Of a stretch of DNA of 64,000 nucleotides, positions 43,736-55,245 are shown piece by piece; the stretch's first letter is position 1; the number at the start of each line of letters is the position of its first letter. This DNA is from Aspidiotus rigidus (taxonomy: Eukaryota > Arthropoda > Insecta > Hemiptera > Diaspididae): positions 744,001 to 808,000 of the forward strand of contig JAVHKY010000082.1 of assembly GCA_035079385.1 (NCBI GenBank), written 5' to 3'. The translations under genes and the position numbers were made by a program. The notes below the pieces were generated by a model, which was given only the letters and a program-made list of their open reading frames with translations, was not told where the DNA came from and made no database searches.

Positions 43736-44732
43736 TTTACCGACTTTTTTTATTTGTTAATACGTTTGGAGAGGTTGAAGCGTGGGAGAAAGAATGAGAT
43801 GTTGACTGATGGGTGATTGGTTGCTTCTTTGGCTTCGACATCGATTTTTTTCGTTTTTTCGGGATTTCCTTGTACAGCTGGATTCCCAGATGAAGAATCT
43901 TGGGATAGAGCTTGCATAGAAAATGATGATGATAGCGTGAATACAATTTATGAAGCATGAGAGGAATATGAGCTGGAGTTGGCATTAACAGATGCCACGA
44001 AATCGAAAGTGATAAAGAGTACAGTACACTAGACTAATACTAGGCTAGGAATAATGTATTGGAAAAAGTGATTGTAAAGCTCTTCTATTTTTACCAACTT
44101 TTCTAGTTCAAAAAGTGAGGTATTACATCGGTAGCAAGATTGACAGGGGGAAGAAGCAGTGAGCTTTCTCGACACTTTGTAGGCTCTTTATCCTATATTA
44201 CTTTCAGCCTGAAAAAAATCAGGTTTCTTTATGCATGCCTATATTTGTATTTAGGCTTAAATAATTTTTTTTTGTTCGCGGATTTCCTTCAAAACTACTG
44301 AATGGATTTTTTCGAGACTTAGATAACTTATAGTCTCATATCTGAAGATTGACACCAACAATTTTTTCGATGATTAATTGATAGTAATTCCTCAGCGCGT
44401 TTCCAATCGAGTTAATACGATTCTGTAGGTTACGCTCAGTCATTTTTGGAGTAATTCAAGTATAATATTTTCAAAGATCGCATAAACAACTATTATAGCC
44501 CCGTATCAAGGTGGGCAGAGAAAGGGGGTTGTATTTTTTGGAGACGTTTTGTAGGTGTTAGGTAAGTCCTAGTCTAAATTGAATTTTTACCGACTTTTCT
44601 ATCTAGAAAAGTGAGGTATTACACCCGTAGCAAGGTCAATAGGGCGAGGGGGCAGTGAATTTTCTCGACTTTTTAGAGGTCCTAGGTCACAAATAGCATA
44701 AAAAAAAATTCAACTTTCCTTACATGTATATT

Positions 44733-44796
<64 letters not shown>

Positions 44797-44988
44797 AGAT
44801 TTTTTTGTCCGTGGAACTCCTCCGAAACTACCCGATGGATTTTTTTGTAACTTTGCCATATTTACCGACTTTTCTAACTAGAAAAGTGAGGTATTACACC
44901 CGTAGCAAGGTCAACAGGGGGAGTGGGTAATGAACTTTCTCGACGTTTTAGGGGTCCTAGATCACAACTAGCATAAAAAAAAATTTCA

Positions 44989-45032
<44 letters not shown>

Positions 45033-45550
45033 ATTTTTTTGTCCGCGGAACTCCTCCGAAACTACCCGATGGATTTTTTTGTAACTTGGCCATATTGTAG
45101 TATTATATTTGAAGATGTGCACCTGCATTTTTTTTGAGGATCGGATGAGTAGTTCTCGAGAAATTTTTACTTTTGTTGAAAAATTTTTCACTATTACGAG
45201 TAGCTTCTTACGAATAGCTGCGAGTAGCTGCTTACGTTAGGAGAAGCGGATTTTCCTATACGTTTACCACTTTCGTTATCAGTACGTGTATTGTGATGAA
45301 GAACTTTTCATCATTCGACAGGTTCATTCTTCGTTCGTTCTTTACCAAGGGTTCATTGGATTTTATTTCTGATAAAACCTTTTCGTTCAAATTTAGTACA
45401 CTTGTATCTCGCTTCCCACAGCCCCTAGAGCGTTGAATTTTGTTTTGTCAAATTTTATTTGTTTTGTTAAATTTATTTTTGAACGGATAGGTGGCAATGG
45501 CGAGTTGTTCATTTTTCTAGCTATTTTTCATTATTATTAGTCATACTAGA
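43736..45550 (+). repeat. Stacked R1-type repeats
   Basis: Hairpin ends (TACCGACTTTTC type) occur at about 43737, 44097, 44590 and 44866. The copy at 44866 interrupts the R1 right half of the preceding copy just after 'gccatatt'; that right half is then completed after 45028 ('ccatattgtagtatt'). TTTA and TA microsatellites (44728-44797, 44993-45031) mark the centres. No coding sequence was recognised. Confidence 0.6.
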
Positions 45551-46026
45551 TAGTTTTTTTTTTTTTTTTTTTTATTATTATTTTACGAGCATTATAAACT
45601 GCACGCGGGTTATTTGCTCGGCGTTACAATCTTATTTTAGAACATTACTTGAATTAGGTTAAATTAGGTACGTATTGGTGGAATTGAGTGGCGATCGAAC
45701 GGAATTTGTTGGTGAATTATATGAAGTTGTAGAATTGAGTGGTGCGTAAATAAGTTAGGGTTGAGTCGATGGTTTCGGAGTTGTTGTTTAGTGCTGCATT
45801 GATATTGGAAGATATATTTAGGGAGGTTCGAGTGGGTTGCAGGACGGGGCATGAGAAAATAAAATGATCAACTGATAAATTTTCTTGGAGACAGTGAGGG
45901 CATGATGGAGGAGCGAGATTAGTGAGAAGATAAGTATGAGTAAGACGAGTGTGGCCTATTCGCAGCCGAGCTAAAATGACCTCCTCTTGCCTTGAATTTC
46001 GTTGGGATGAGGACCAAAATGTGGGT
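45551..46026 (-). pseudogene. LINE 3' end: Jockey/R1-type C-terminal region with poly(A)
   Basis: On the minus strand from ~46020: RQEEVILARLRIGHTRLTHT, LAPPSCPHCLQENLSVDHFI and FSCPVLQPTR, then a tail ending at ~45664. RLRxGHtxlTH followed by CxxC...H...C is the conserved C-terminus of many insect LINE ORF2 proteins. A 3' UTR of ~90 bp ends in a 23-base T tract on plus (poly(A) on minus, 45553-45573). A severely 5'-truncated insertion within R1-type DNA. The last part is frame-intact. Confidence 0.8.
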
Positions 46027-46029
46027 TCA

Positions 46030-47150
46030 CGTTTTATTTTTCTTAATTTGTTATTCGACTGATTTTAGTGAAAACCTTGAGTTTGAATGATTAAGTACAA
46101 TTTTTTAATCTTCATCAAGTGTGCTGATGCGAGACTAAGTTTACCTGGGTGATTTCACTCTTAATTAATAATTGATTTATTTGTCATTTTTTCATGTATG
46201 GGTACATAATTAATAGTGGTTCATAGTTGATTTGAGGTGTCAAAAGAGATGGAAAGATTATTTTCAATTTGGACTGGCTTTTTTGAGTGAGATTTGAGAT
46301 TAGACTAACGAGTAAACCGGGCTTGGGTGCTATATATTTTTACCGAATTTTCTAGCTAGAAAAGTGAGGTATTTTGTTAATACGTTTGTAATGGTTGAAG
46401 CGTGAGGGAAGGAATGAGGGGTTGACTATTGGGTGATTGGTTGCTTCTTTCGTTTCGACATCGATTTTTTTAGTTTTTCGGGATCTCGTTGTAACTGGAT
46501 TCCCAGATGAAGAATTTTGGGGTGGAGTGTGCATAGAAAATGGTGATATGATAGCGTGAAGGCAATTTATGAGTGCACGAGAGGAATAGCAGCTCGAGAT
46601 AGCTTTAAGAGATGCCAGAAATCGGAAGTGATAAAGAATTGAACCACTCATCCTAATATACAGTGTACTAGACTAATAATATGCTAAGAATAAGGTATGG
46701 GAAAAAATGATTGTAGAGCTCTTTTTTATTAGAAACAACTGTTATAGCCTCGTAGCAGTTTGGACAGGGGGAGGGGGAGTGGTTTTTCTGGAGACGTTTT
46801 GTAGGTTTTAGATGACTCTTAGCCTAAATTATAACAAAATTCAGGTTTCCTTATTGGATTATAGGTATTTTTACTCTGTTATCTGTTGATGTGACATCGT
46901 AGTGATAGAATTTATAAACTGAGTTTTATTGTTTATTCTACAAATGTTTGACATGATTGACAGGTCATTGGTATTTAATTTAAAGAGAGGGAGTGACTCT
47001 CTCAATGTTTCTTGCATTGTGGGAAGAAAAGTCGTGTACTACTCACGCGACTGCGTGAGTGTTTTTCCCTTCATTTCGTTCAATGACCATCTTTGTGTGA
47101 TGAATGAAACTAGTTCGTACTCGTGAAGTTGAATCACGAAGACGTTTGAT
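46030..47150 (+). repeat. R1/R4-type composite repeat
   Basis: Continues the R1-related block split by the LINE ('gaatgattaagtacaat' at 46085). A hairpin end follows at 46340 with the segment shared with 6857 and 43737, then R4 (46730-46950) and the terminal hairpin blocks (GAGGGAGTGACTCTCTC, CACGCGACTGCGTGAG) to ~47062. Confidence 0.5.
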
Positions 47151-47197
47151 ATTGTTGAGGGGTGAAAATAAGTAGACGAACGCACACTTTATATTAG

Positions 47198-47401
47198 ACC
47201 AATGACATCGGCGCTAACAAGGAGTACTCCTTGCGCGTGCTCGTGCGTCTGAACTCAGTGGGCACTGGGCAGGGCCAGGGGTACCGTAAGTGCTCGTGTC
47301 GTGCAAACGGCACCTCCAAAAGATGTGCCTGTAACAAACAGGGGTTGGGGTGCAATTCGACCTGCCATCCCGGACGTACATGTGATAATCACAAAGACTG
47401 A
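47198..47401 (+). pseudogene. CXC (tesmin/CRC-like) Cys-rich C-terminal exon, transposon-type
   Basis: An open frame after a stop at 47195 reads ANKEYSLRVLVRLNSVGTGQ, then YRKCSCRANGTSKRCACNK, then CNSTCHPGRTCDNH and TGA at 47399. The cysteine pattern CxC-x8-CxC-x6-C-x3-C-x5-C is the CXC/CRC type. From memory, a GQG..KC.C opening is seen at the C-terminus of KRBA2/Ginger-like integrase proteins in insects. The rest of such a protein is not found nearby. It may be a lone 3' exon of a decayed element. The frame is clean over ~65 codons. Confidence 0.6.
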
Positions 47402-47712
47402 TGTTTTAATATTTCCTGCTCGACTGTATTTTTATAATAACGACGATTGACTTTTCCTAATTTTTTAATATTTCCTGCTTGACTTTGATAATAAGTAATA
47501 ACGAAGATTAACTTTTTCTGATTTTTTTATTTATTTATTAACTAAAATTGGAATGAACAATGCAATGATTGACTTCTTCCGATTGTAAAATATTATCGTG
47601 ATTATTTGCTCTACAAAATTCATTTTATTTTTTGATACTGTTCAAAATTTTATACAGACCTACCTATTTCTACAGTATTATCGTCATTATTTGATGTTAG
47701 TTTGCTTTTGAT

Positions 47713-47757
47713 GTGTTCATCCATCCATCCATCCATCCATCCATCCATCCATCCATA
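47713..47757 (+). repeat. (CATC)n microsatellite
   Basis: About 11 CATC units. The complementary (GGAT) run sits at the same place in copy A (12655-12690). Confidence 0.9.
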
Positions 47758-47764
47758 ATAATTT

Positions 47765-49413
47765 ATTTATTTATTTATTTTACATTTGCTTATTTTTTGA
47801 GGTGGTGCCGACAACAGTCCTTGGACCAATTACCGCCGACACCACCTTTACAAAGTGATTTCATAAACCTAAGACATAACATCTTAATATTTACACTTAC
47901 ATTCACTCATTCATTCATTTGTATTTTCAGTCTTCACTCCCACAATCTATAGTCACACATACACACACACACATATCATATGCATACATCTATTGAAAAT
48001 CACGGGGGGGGGGGAGAGGAGGAGTCCATGACAGGCCATGCATCAGCTAACAAAGTACTCACGAATGCTCATGGGGGCCATTCGTCAGACAGCCGCACTA
48101 CAACGTATTATATCCCTAGAAATCTGCTTAAATTCTCGTCTGGAGTGAAAGAAAATGTCCACATTCATATTTGTATTTGAAACATCGCCGCCCTCCTCCA
48201 TTTCATTGTACGCGCCACAGGCTCGATTCAAAACAGCATGTTGCATAGCTTTTGTTTGTACAGGCTTAACGTAGAAGGTTGCTTTTCGCCGTGTTGTTCT
48301 CGGTATTCGGAGTGGAATCTCCTGCAGCAAACTAGTGTTGTCGATGTGTCCACGTAAGATGTCATAAAGGAAACCAACCAGAGCAACTTTGCGTCTATTT
48401 TCTAAAGAGTCTATCTCAAAGCCCTCTAAAAGTTCTTTATATGTCAAATCAAAGGGGTAGTACTGAAAAATTCTTGAGTAGACTATTTTAAGGTAATGCC
48501 TCTGTATGCCTTCAATCACTTCTATATATTTTTTTGAGATTGGATTCCAAATGAGCATACCGGATTCTAGCTGTGACCGCACGAGCGCGAAGTATAGCAA
48601 TTTCAACGTTTGAACATTCCTAAAGTTCTTTGAATTTCGTAAGATAAAACCCATTGTTTTTTTTGCTTTGCGGACAAGTTGAGTGATGTGAGGCACAAAA
48701 GATATTTTCTTATCTATATATATTCCTAGGTCCTTAACTGTATCCGTATTTTTGAGGGTAGTATTAATAATTTTGTACGTGGTCGGTATCTCATTTTTAT
48801 TTTTTCGAGAAAACGTTATCTTTTCACATTTGTTGATGTTGAATGGTAGACAATTCTCTCCACTCCAGACGACTAGGCTATCCAGATCCTGTTGCATTTC
48901 AAATGAATCCTGAGCACTTCCTATCGACCTAAATAATTTCATATCATCGGCATAAAGAAGCACTCGGGAAAAGGACACATTATCCATAATATCATTAATA
49001 AAAAGAAGAAAAAGGAAGGGTCCCAAATGTGAGCCCTGTGGTACACCCGATGGACACATGAACCTGTTCGATTCATACCCTCTGTATGCCACATACTGAC
49101 ACCGATCCCCCAAATATGAGGAGAAAAGGCAAATCCGATCTTCTGAGAAACACATATCGCTCATTTTCCTTAGTAATATTCGGTGATTTACCTTATCGAA
49201 AGCTTTACTAAAATCTGTGTAGACGGCATCTACTTGTTTTCCATCATTCATTTCTTGCAATACGTATTCTGTAAGACTTGCAAGATTACTAGTTGTGTTG
49301 CGTTTAGGAAAGAAACCGTGCTGGTTTGTAGTGATCTGATGCCCTACTTGATCAAATGTCAGTGAATGTAAGATGGACTCAAAGATTTTGGCTGGGACGG
49401 GTGGTATTGCTAT
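47765..49413 (-). mobile_element. 5'-truncated Jockey-superfamily LINE
   Basis: On the minus strand it starts abruptly at ~49413 inside RT and contains one long open frame. It ends with an ~320-bp 3' UTR and a short (TAAA)n tail near 47765. Copy A has the uninterrupted site: 'cttgtgttttatta' followed directly by TTATGGATGG. The target was therefore near TTATTA, which occurs on both sides. This is a typical product of target-primed reverse transcription. Confidence 0.75.
48085..49411 (-). CDS. LINE reverse transcriptase, 5'-truncated but uninterrupted
   Basis: Open from the truncation point (~49411) to the stop at 48085, about 440 codons without damage. Domains in order: KIFESILHSLTFDQ and NQHGFFPKRNTT (fingers), VYTDFSKAFDKVNHRILLRK (palm, first Asp), GVPQGSHLGPFLFLLFINDI, LLYADDMKLF (YADD catalytic box, ~48955), then the thumb (GIYIDKKISFVPHI) and a C-terminal region with LVRSQLESGMLIWNP and GIQRHYLKIVYSR, as in Jockey/CR1-type insect LINEs. 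The endonuclease and RT N-terminus are missing, so it cannot act alone. The lack of stops argues for a recent insertion. Confidence 0.9.
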
Positions 49414-50454
49414 AGATAATAAAACACAAGCAACCTACGAAGACCGTGGACAACGCTAGGAATAGTTTGTCGAACGTCTGTCGGCATCGGGATTGTTCGT
49501 TAACGTTCGCGTTCAGATGGGTTTAACGAGCAACAAGTGATGAACGGATGGAGGGGAGACTCGTCACCTGATCGCACGATCTAGGAGCCGTACCTGCAGG
49601 ACGAACTTTCCTTTGCGCTTTCTTTGTAAACCAATTTTTGCTGTTTGTTTTCTCGAGGTCGAGACTCGAAGATTTGAGACACAGTACAAAAATATATGTG
49701 TATCGCAGTCTTTGAAATAACAAACAGTCAAAGAAAGCTGACTGGTAGATGTTATTGTGAATTATATTATTTCCGGGATAAAATTAATATTTTCATTAAT
49801 TCAATGTTCATTTGTCGTACGGTAATCTACGTTGTTATTGCTGTATTAATATTAAGTGATCCAGACATAGATAATCAATGCTGCGATAATAGACCAATAC
49901 AGTGCGTATTTTAAACTCTATTCATCTTTAGAAATTCAAATTTTTGAAATTTACTATCCCTTGCTTTTTTTAAAATTGTAGTTGTATGTATCATTCATTT
50001 ATCAAATGATCCGTTGCATATTGCTGCTTTCAATTGTCAGTTGGAGCCGTAATATTTGGATCTCTTTTTTCTCCAATCATAATAAAGCTGTAATTTTCAA
50101 TCATGTAGCCTATAATTGTAGTGGTGATGATGAGTGTTTGCCCACAGACAGAAAGGCACAGGGTAAATTTTGATTTCAGTGAGGTTATAATAGGTCTACG
50201 TTATTTTATGATATTATAGCGCATGCTTTCCGCAACCTAACATTTGCCTCAATATGGAAGTTTCTAATAAGAGAAACAAAGCAATAATTTGATAAAAGGT
50301 TTCCCAGAAATGGAAATTGCAAAATAAATTTTGATTTCAGCTAAGTATTGGCACCAATCAAATAATGATAGTAAAAGGTTAACAAAAATTCTGAAGCATT
50401 TCCAGTTTGTGCAGGAGGAGATGAAAACTGTTTCTTTCGTGCAATTTTTGGAGC
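49414..50454 (-). other. Non-coding part of copy B shared with A
   Basis: Aligns in reverse with 10975-12660 in pieces. It includes the conserved-looking 285-bp block 49415-49700. Short frames (49696-49914, 50331-50576) are not preserved in copy A. Confidence 0.5.
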
Positions 50455-52634
50455 GGAGCCCTTCTACGGACAACAAACAAACAGTTGAAAACACTATCTC
50501 CTCCAAAACTAACGATCTGATTAAGTTGATACTTCGCACAATCATTGCTCTAATACTCAAGAGTGCACTGTTTTAGTTTCATTGAAAAATATTAATTTGT
50601 AACCGAGATAATATTAATTAAAGAAGTTTCTTGTAGGGTGGTGCGGGTGATATTCACGACTACAAACATACCAGTGTACGAGGAACACAACACATTCACG
50701 TTGCTCTTGTTGCGTCGTTTGCTCCTACCTTTTGTTTTGTTGCATTCGTGTAGTGCCGTAATGCGTTTGCCTTCATGGAACCGGGTTGTTCAGCCACGGC
50801 CATGGTTTAGTCTACAACACTATTGGCACTCACTTGTCACCCACGTTTATTGAGTGATCTTGTACAGTGTGACGTGCGTGTGGAGACTACAACTACTGCG
50901 CCAACTACTGCAATGTAACATTGACATGTGGACAGTGGTTAAGAGTAGCGTGTAGAGAGTAGAGGGTGGCGTTTAGTCAATCCCTGAAGCACCAGAGCAG
51001 ACTTTACAGCCTATAGTAGGCCTAATTTTAATTCTTTTTCAGCAAGTTACCTGAGTGTGGTTATTTCTTGCTTCTCAGGTACTAATAATCTCTTCAGTTA
51101 TCATCTCGTATTATTTTTGATCTGTAATACATAGTTTAATTTTGAAAATTAAGGTTTGTATCCAACAATGCCGCGTAACAGACGGCGTGAGCAAGGCTTA
51201 GGCCATTTAATAGTTGATCAAAAAAGATTGTAAATTCCTCTATCAGAACAGGCTAATGATCTAAATACACGATACCATATTTTTGGAAATATTAAAACAT
51301 TGCAACCATTTCAGTTGATATTCAATTTCCTTTTCAAATTTTATTCCCATTCTCCCTACGCTCCGCCCCTCTTTTGTCTGCTGCAACAGGCACCCTAGTT
51401 ATTTCAAGGTGGAGTAATGAATTGTACCTGACGACTGACATGAAATTGACTGAAAATGCTATGTGATCAAAACAAAGCACAAGCATCCACGACACTATAT
51501 GAGTACATACCTATATCTACTTATTTCTGATAAATATTTCTTTTTTTGAGGCGATCTTTTAACTCTTTGTAGGAAAAAAAAAAAAAAAAATGATTGATAA
51601 ACATGAAGGAGTACTAGCTGAATTGAACAAGAACCAAAACACCAAATGTAGAGTTTGTCTGAAAAAAAAGTTGTTTCAAATATTAGAATTCTTCAACTTG
51701 AAAATGATCAAAATTGTTCAATAATCTGACATTTTGAAGAATCTTTATATGATTAAATATTCCACTTTTTGAACATTTGTGTTTTTTATATTTTAATTGT
51801 TTCATTGTTTAAACAGTTCTGCGTTCCATTATTTCATTTCTGGCTGTTAATGAACTATGAAATTTCTTCATTCAACTTTGAAATAAGATTACTTGTTGGT
51901 TACATAAGGGGTAAGGGTTGCATAAAAGACTAGCATTCTTGGACTAGGAATATTTCTTGAGATGTTACTTGTACAAGCAACCAAAAACATTTCCAGACTT
52001 GGAATCCTATTCAAAGTAATGGTGGGTTAGTACACAATTCATATATACAAATATAAAAAGAGAGATGGGAGCGAGGGATACTGATAATTCAAAGAACGGC
52101 CTGCGACAGGCTGGAAGAGGTTTGTGCCCTGCTCTTCTGTACAAATTAGAATTGACATATATCAAAATTGACAATCAGGAAAACTTTATCTTTTAAACGA
52201 CTAAAAAAGAATGTTTCTTTCTGATTGCTGATAATTATATGTAAACATTATGTCAATTAAACTTTGTACGGCAGGTACGTTGTCATAATCACAGAACAAT
52301 AGAACAGTTGCTTGCTGATATAATGTAGTTTCAATGAATAAAATAATTAGGGATTTTTTCAGCTTATTTTCCAAATATCGTCTGGCTTTGGCTTTAGACT
52401 TTCAGCCTTCAGCTAGATTTCTAACTCTACTTGATGATTCAGGCCAGTCAGCCGCCTAATGAATTTTAGAGTGTTGCTATTATGATTGAATAGTGATAGG
52501 CGAAGCGTTCAGATCCAAAAGTGTCGACTTTGAGACCTCATTTGCGGAGTTTTTTTTTCTTTTACCTTTTTGAACTCTTCTACTTATTCCCATTTTCTTT
52601 TTCAACATTATTACGCAAAAATTCAGAATGCTAA
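50455..52634. other. Copy B DNA: ~950 bp absent from copy A, then shared DNA
   Basis: 50455-51405 has no counterpart in A, where the flanks meet at about 10974. GGAGCGGAG (50448) and a partial complement CTCCGCCCC (51361) lie at its edges, so it could be an insertion, but no TIR is convincing. 51405-51960 aligns with A; 51960-52634 does not. No gene was recognised. Confidence 0.4.
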
Positions 52635-54866
52635 CACTGAGAGAAATAAACTGTAATTTTTTACCGCAGAATAGTAAAATTGAATAGAAAATCTGTAAAA
52701 TTTAATGGAAGTGCTGGAATAATCACAGCATTCTTCAGTAATTTAGGCGTTTATCAAAATTTACTCCATTGGTTTATGATTTTCTCATTCAAAAAATAGT
52801 ACTGGTTCAAGAACAGAGGAGGAAAAATTACAGAATTTGATAGTATGGTACAGTTCGAGTAGTAATTATTAATTCACAGATTGTATTATTTACAGTATAC
52901 ATCATGAAAGACTGTAACTAATGTTTCGATAGTATTTTTCACCGCATACACTAATCAATAAAATCAGTGCGCGATCACTATTATTTACAGAATGTACGTT
53001 TAAACGCGTGTTTTACTTGTGAATCTGTAATTTTTCCTAAAAAAGGTAATGCAAGAAATACCTTTCGATGGCAGCATTTTTTCCTCTTAGAGCTCAGTCG
53101 TAAATGGATTACAGTGGCGTAGATACGGGGGAAGGATATGGAGGATGAGTCCTTCCATTTCAATTTTTTTCTTGCTTTTTACTATCTTTCTCACTCACTT
53201 TTTTACTTGGATAAAAAAATAATGATACTTAGAAAAAACTACATCCATCGAAAAATTTTCTGTACTCGGTATGTCTCTGATCTATTATAACCCAAATTCA
53301 TCAGAATTGAAGTCCAGAAAAAGATAGGAGGGAGATTACAGTGCCTGCCGTAAGAAGTCTATATCAATACAGAGTCTTGAGATTGTTGAATTCTTTTTTT
53401 TTTTTTTTTTCTCGAATAAGGAATATCAAAAAATGATGATTGATTTTTCTGACAAAGTAGGGCTAGAAATTACTTTTAAATAATGAACGACTATTCAATG
53501 AAAAACGAATAATTTTATTTGTATCAATAATTATTATTGCACGATGAAATATATCTTTTTTTTATCAATGCACAATCATTGAGACAAACTGTAACAACTT
53601 ATCAACTTTTTTCTTCAAACTTGAGTAGCCAGTAGTCGGTTAAGTATCGTACATCTATTGTCTACTTGCATTAAAAATTATATTTGTGCAGACGGGTTTT
53701 GTAAAATTAAGATACCTTAAGGTAAAAATTATGATTTTTGAGATACTAGCGGATTTTTATCAAAATGGAGATGGAGAATCCATCAAGCGATCAGCTAGCT
53801 TAGGCCATGAAAATTGGGATAATTAGAGGGGTTCAAAACAAAAAACAATGTACCATGGAAATATGTGTAATGATTTTTTCTCTTTCGCAATTTTCTCAAA
53901 ATTAAGTTTTATGTTTTCGCAAGACCAGTCACACTTATTGATTAACTCATTTAGATAGGCAGCCTATTCTTGAAATTAATTTGTAGAAACAAAAAATATT
54001 AAAAAATGATTTTTGCTTTTTTTAACAGATTTATTATAGGTGAACAAGCGAGATAAAATATGTAGGACACACATTTTTGTTTCAATCTCAAGCATCTTCT
54101 TTCGTTTAGATAAACTGTTTTAGAAAAGTATACAAATGAATAGAATAATTATGTTGATTCAATGAAACAACAAAACCTAACACAAAACACAAAATATGTA
54201 ATGAAGATGAGACTTTTTTGTTTTCATTTTTTAAAGTCAGGAGGTATTTTTCTCAAAAAATAATGGTAAAGATTGCTATTGTGGGTAAAATCGCGCTTTA
54301 CCATCGTAAGTTGGAAATTTTTCAATCAAAAAAATAATTCGCCACTAAAAAAGTTAATTAAACTACAGAAGTGTAACCTACCCACCTTTAAATGAAGAAA
54401 TCATATGCCAACGCATGTTGGAACACAATGGCTCGAAGAAACCCGACATTCGCACCCGCATGACAGAGGTAAGTCACTTTCAGCAGGGTTAGTACTTGGA
54501 TGGGTGACCGCAGTATACAGTAATGCAAGTAATTGTTACAGACAAAATATAACAGGGGACGAAAAATTACAGAATAAGATAGTAAAGACAGAACAATTAT
54601 TTTTTTCGAGATTGTACACCCTTGAATAGTAACTTTTACTTTTAGATGAGAAAATTTTACAGACCAAAACTGTAAATTGCAAACTCTCTCCACGAATGAA
54701 TATTTACTTACACAAATCTGTAATTTATCCTATTCTGTATGGTTATTTTTACTTTACAACTCTGTAATTTTTCCTGATTTTGTATGTTGTATTTACACAA
54801 TTTCTACCTTGTCACTTTTCTCAAGTACCATTTCTGTAAAAATTGCTACGAATATTTCTCTCAGTG
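52635..54866. mobile_element. 2.2-kb TIR element, CACTGAGAGAAATA ends
   Basis: Perfect 14-bp inverted ends: CACTGAGAGAAATA at 52635 and TATTTCTCTCAGTG ending at 54866. Subterminal DNA on both sides is rich in TTACAG/CTGTAA motifs. No transposase domain was recognised. Copy A lacks this DNA. The superfamily is undetermined, and the flanks (TGCTAA | AATATA) do not show an obvious duplication. It contains a 5S-rRNA-like segment. Confidence 0.6.
54411..54512 (+). ncRNA. 5S rRNA-derived segment (pseudogene/SINE-head-like)
   Basis: GCCAACG at 54411 matches the usual start of insect 5S rRNA. GGGTTAGTACTTGGATGGGT followed by GACCGC (54487-54512) matches the 5S internal promoter C-box region nearly exactly, at about the right distance (~100 nt). 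The middle is diverged and the 5S 3' end is not present. RNA polymerase III promoter activity is conceivable from the C box alone but unproven. It lies inside the TIR element. Confidence 0.6.
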
Positions 54867-54879
54867 AATATAGCTTATT

Positions 54880-55060
54880 TTAAGAATAGTTTGGTTAAGG
54901 TCTGGCAATATGTTTTTTTTTTTTAAATGCAAGTGAAGCACAACTCATTTTAAGATAAGGTTTGGTTAAGGTCTAGCAGTATGTTTTTCTTAAAATGCGA
55001 GTAGAGTACAACTTATTTCAAAATAGGGTTTGGTTAAGACCTAGCAATATTTTTTTTTTT
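54880..55060 (+). repeat. Minisatellite units, ~70 bp
   Basis: Three units of 'tttggttaaggtctagcaat', a T-run, then 'aaatgcaagtgaagcacaac' and 'tcattttaaga'. Reverse counterparts lie at 10215-10420. Confidence 0.6.
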
Positions 55061-55245
55061 TTTTTTCAGTGTAACCAAAGTACTATTTTACAATTGTAAA
55101 AACCGTAAAATGCAATACGCGCGAATGCACATTTGCATGTTTTATGATGTCCTTGTAAAACACACAAACTTAGCATAGGTAGCAGAGCCCTTAGTATCAC
55201 CCTAACCCATATGAACACACTATTGTGAAGCTGCAAAATTATTGG

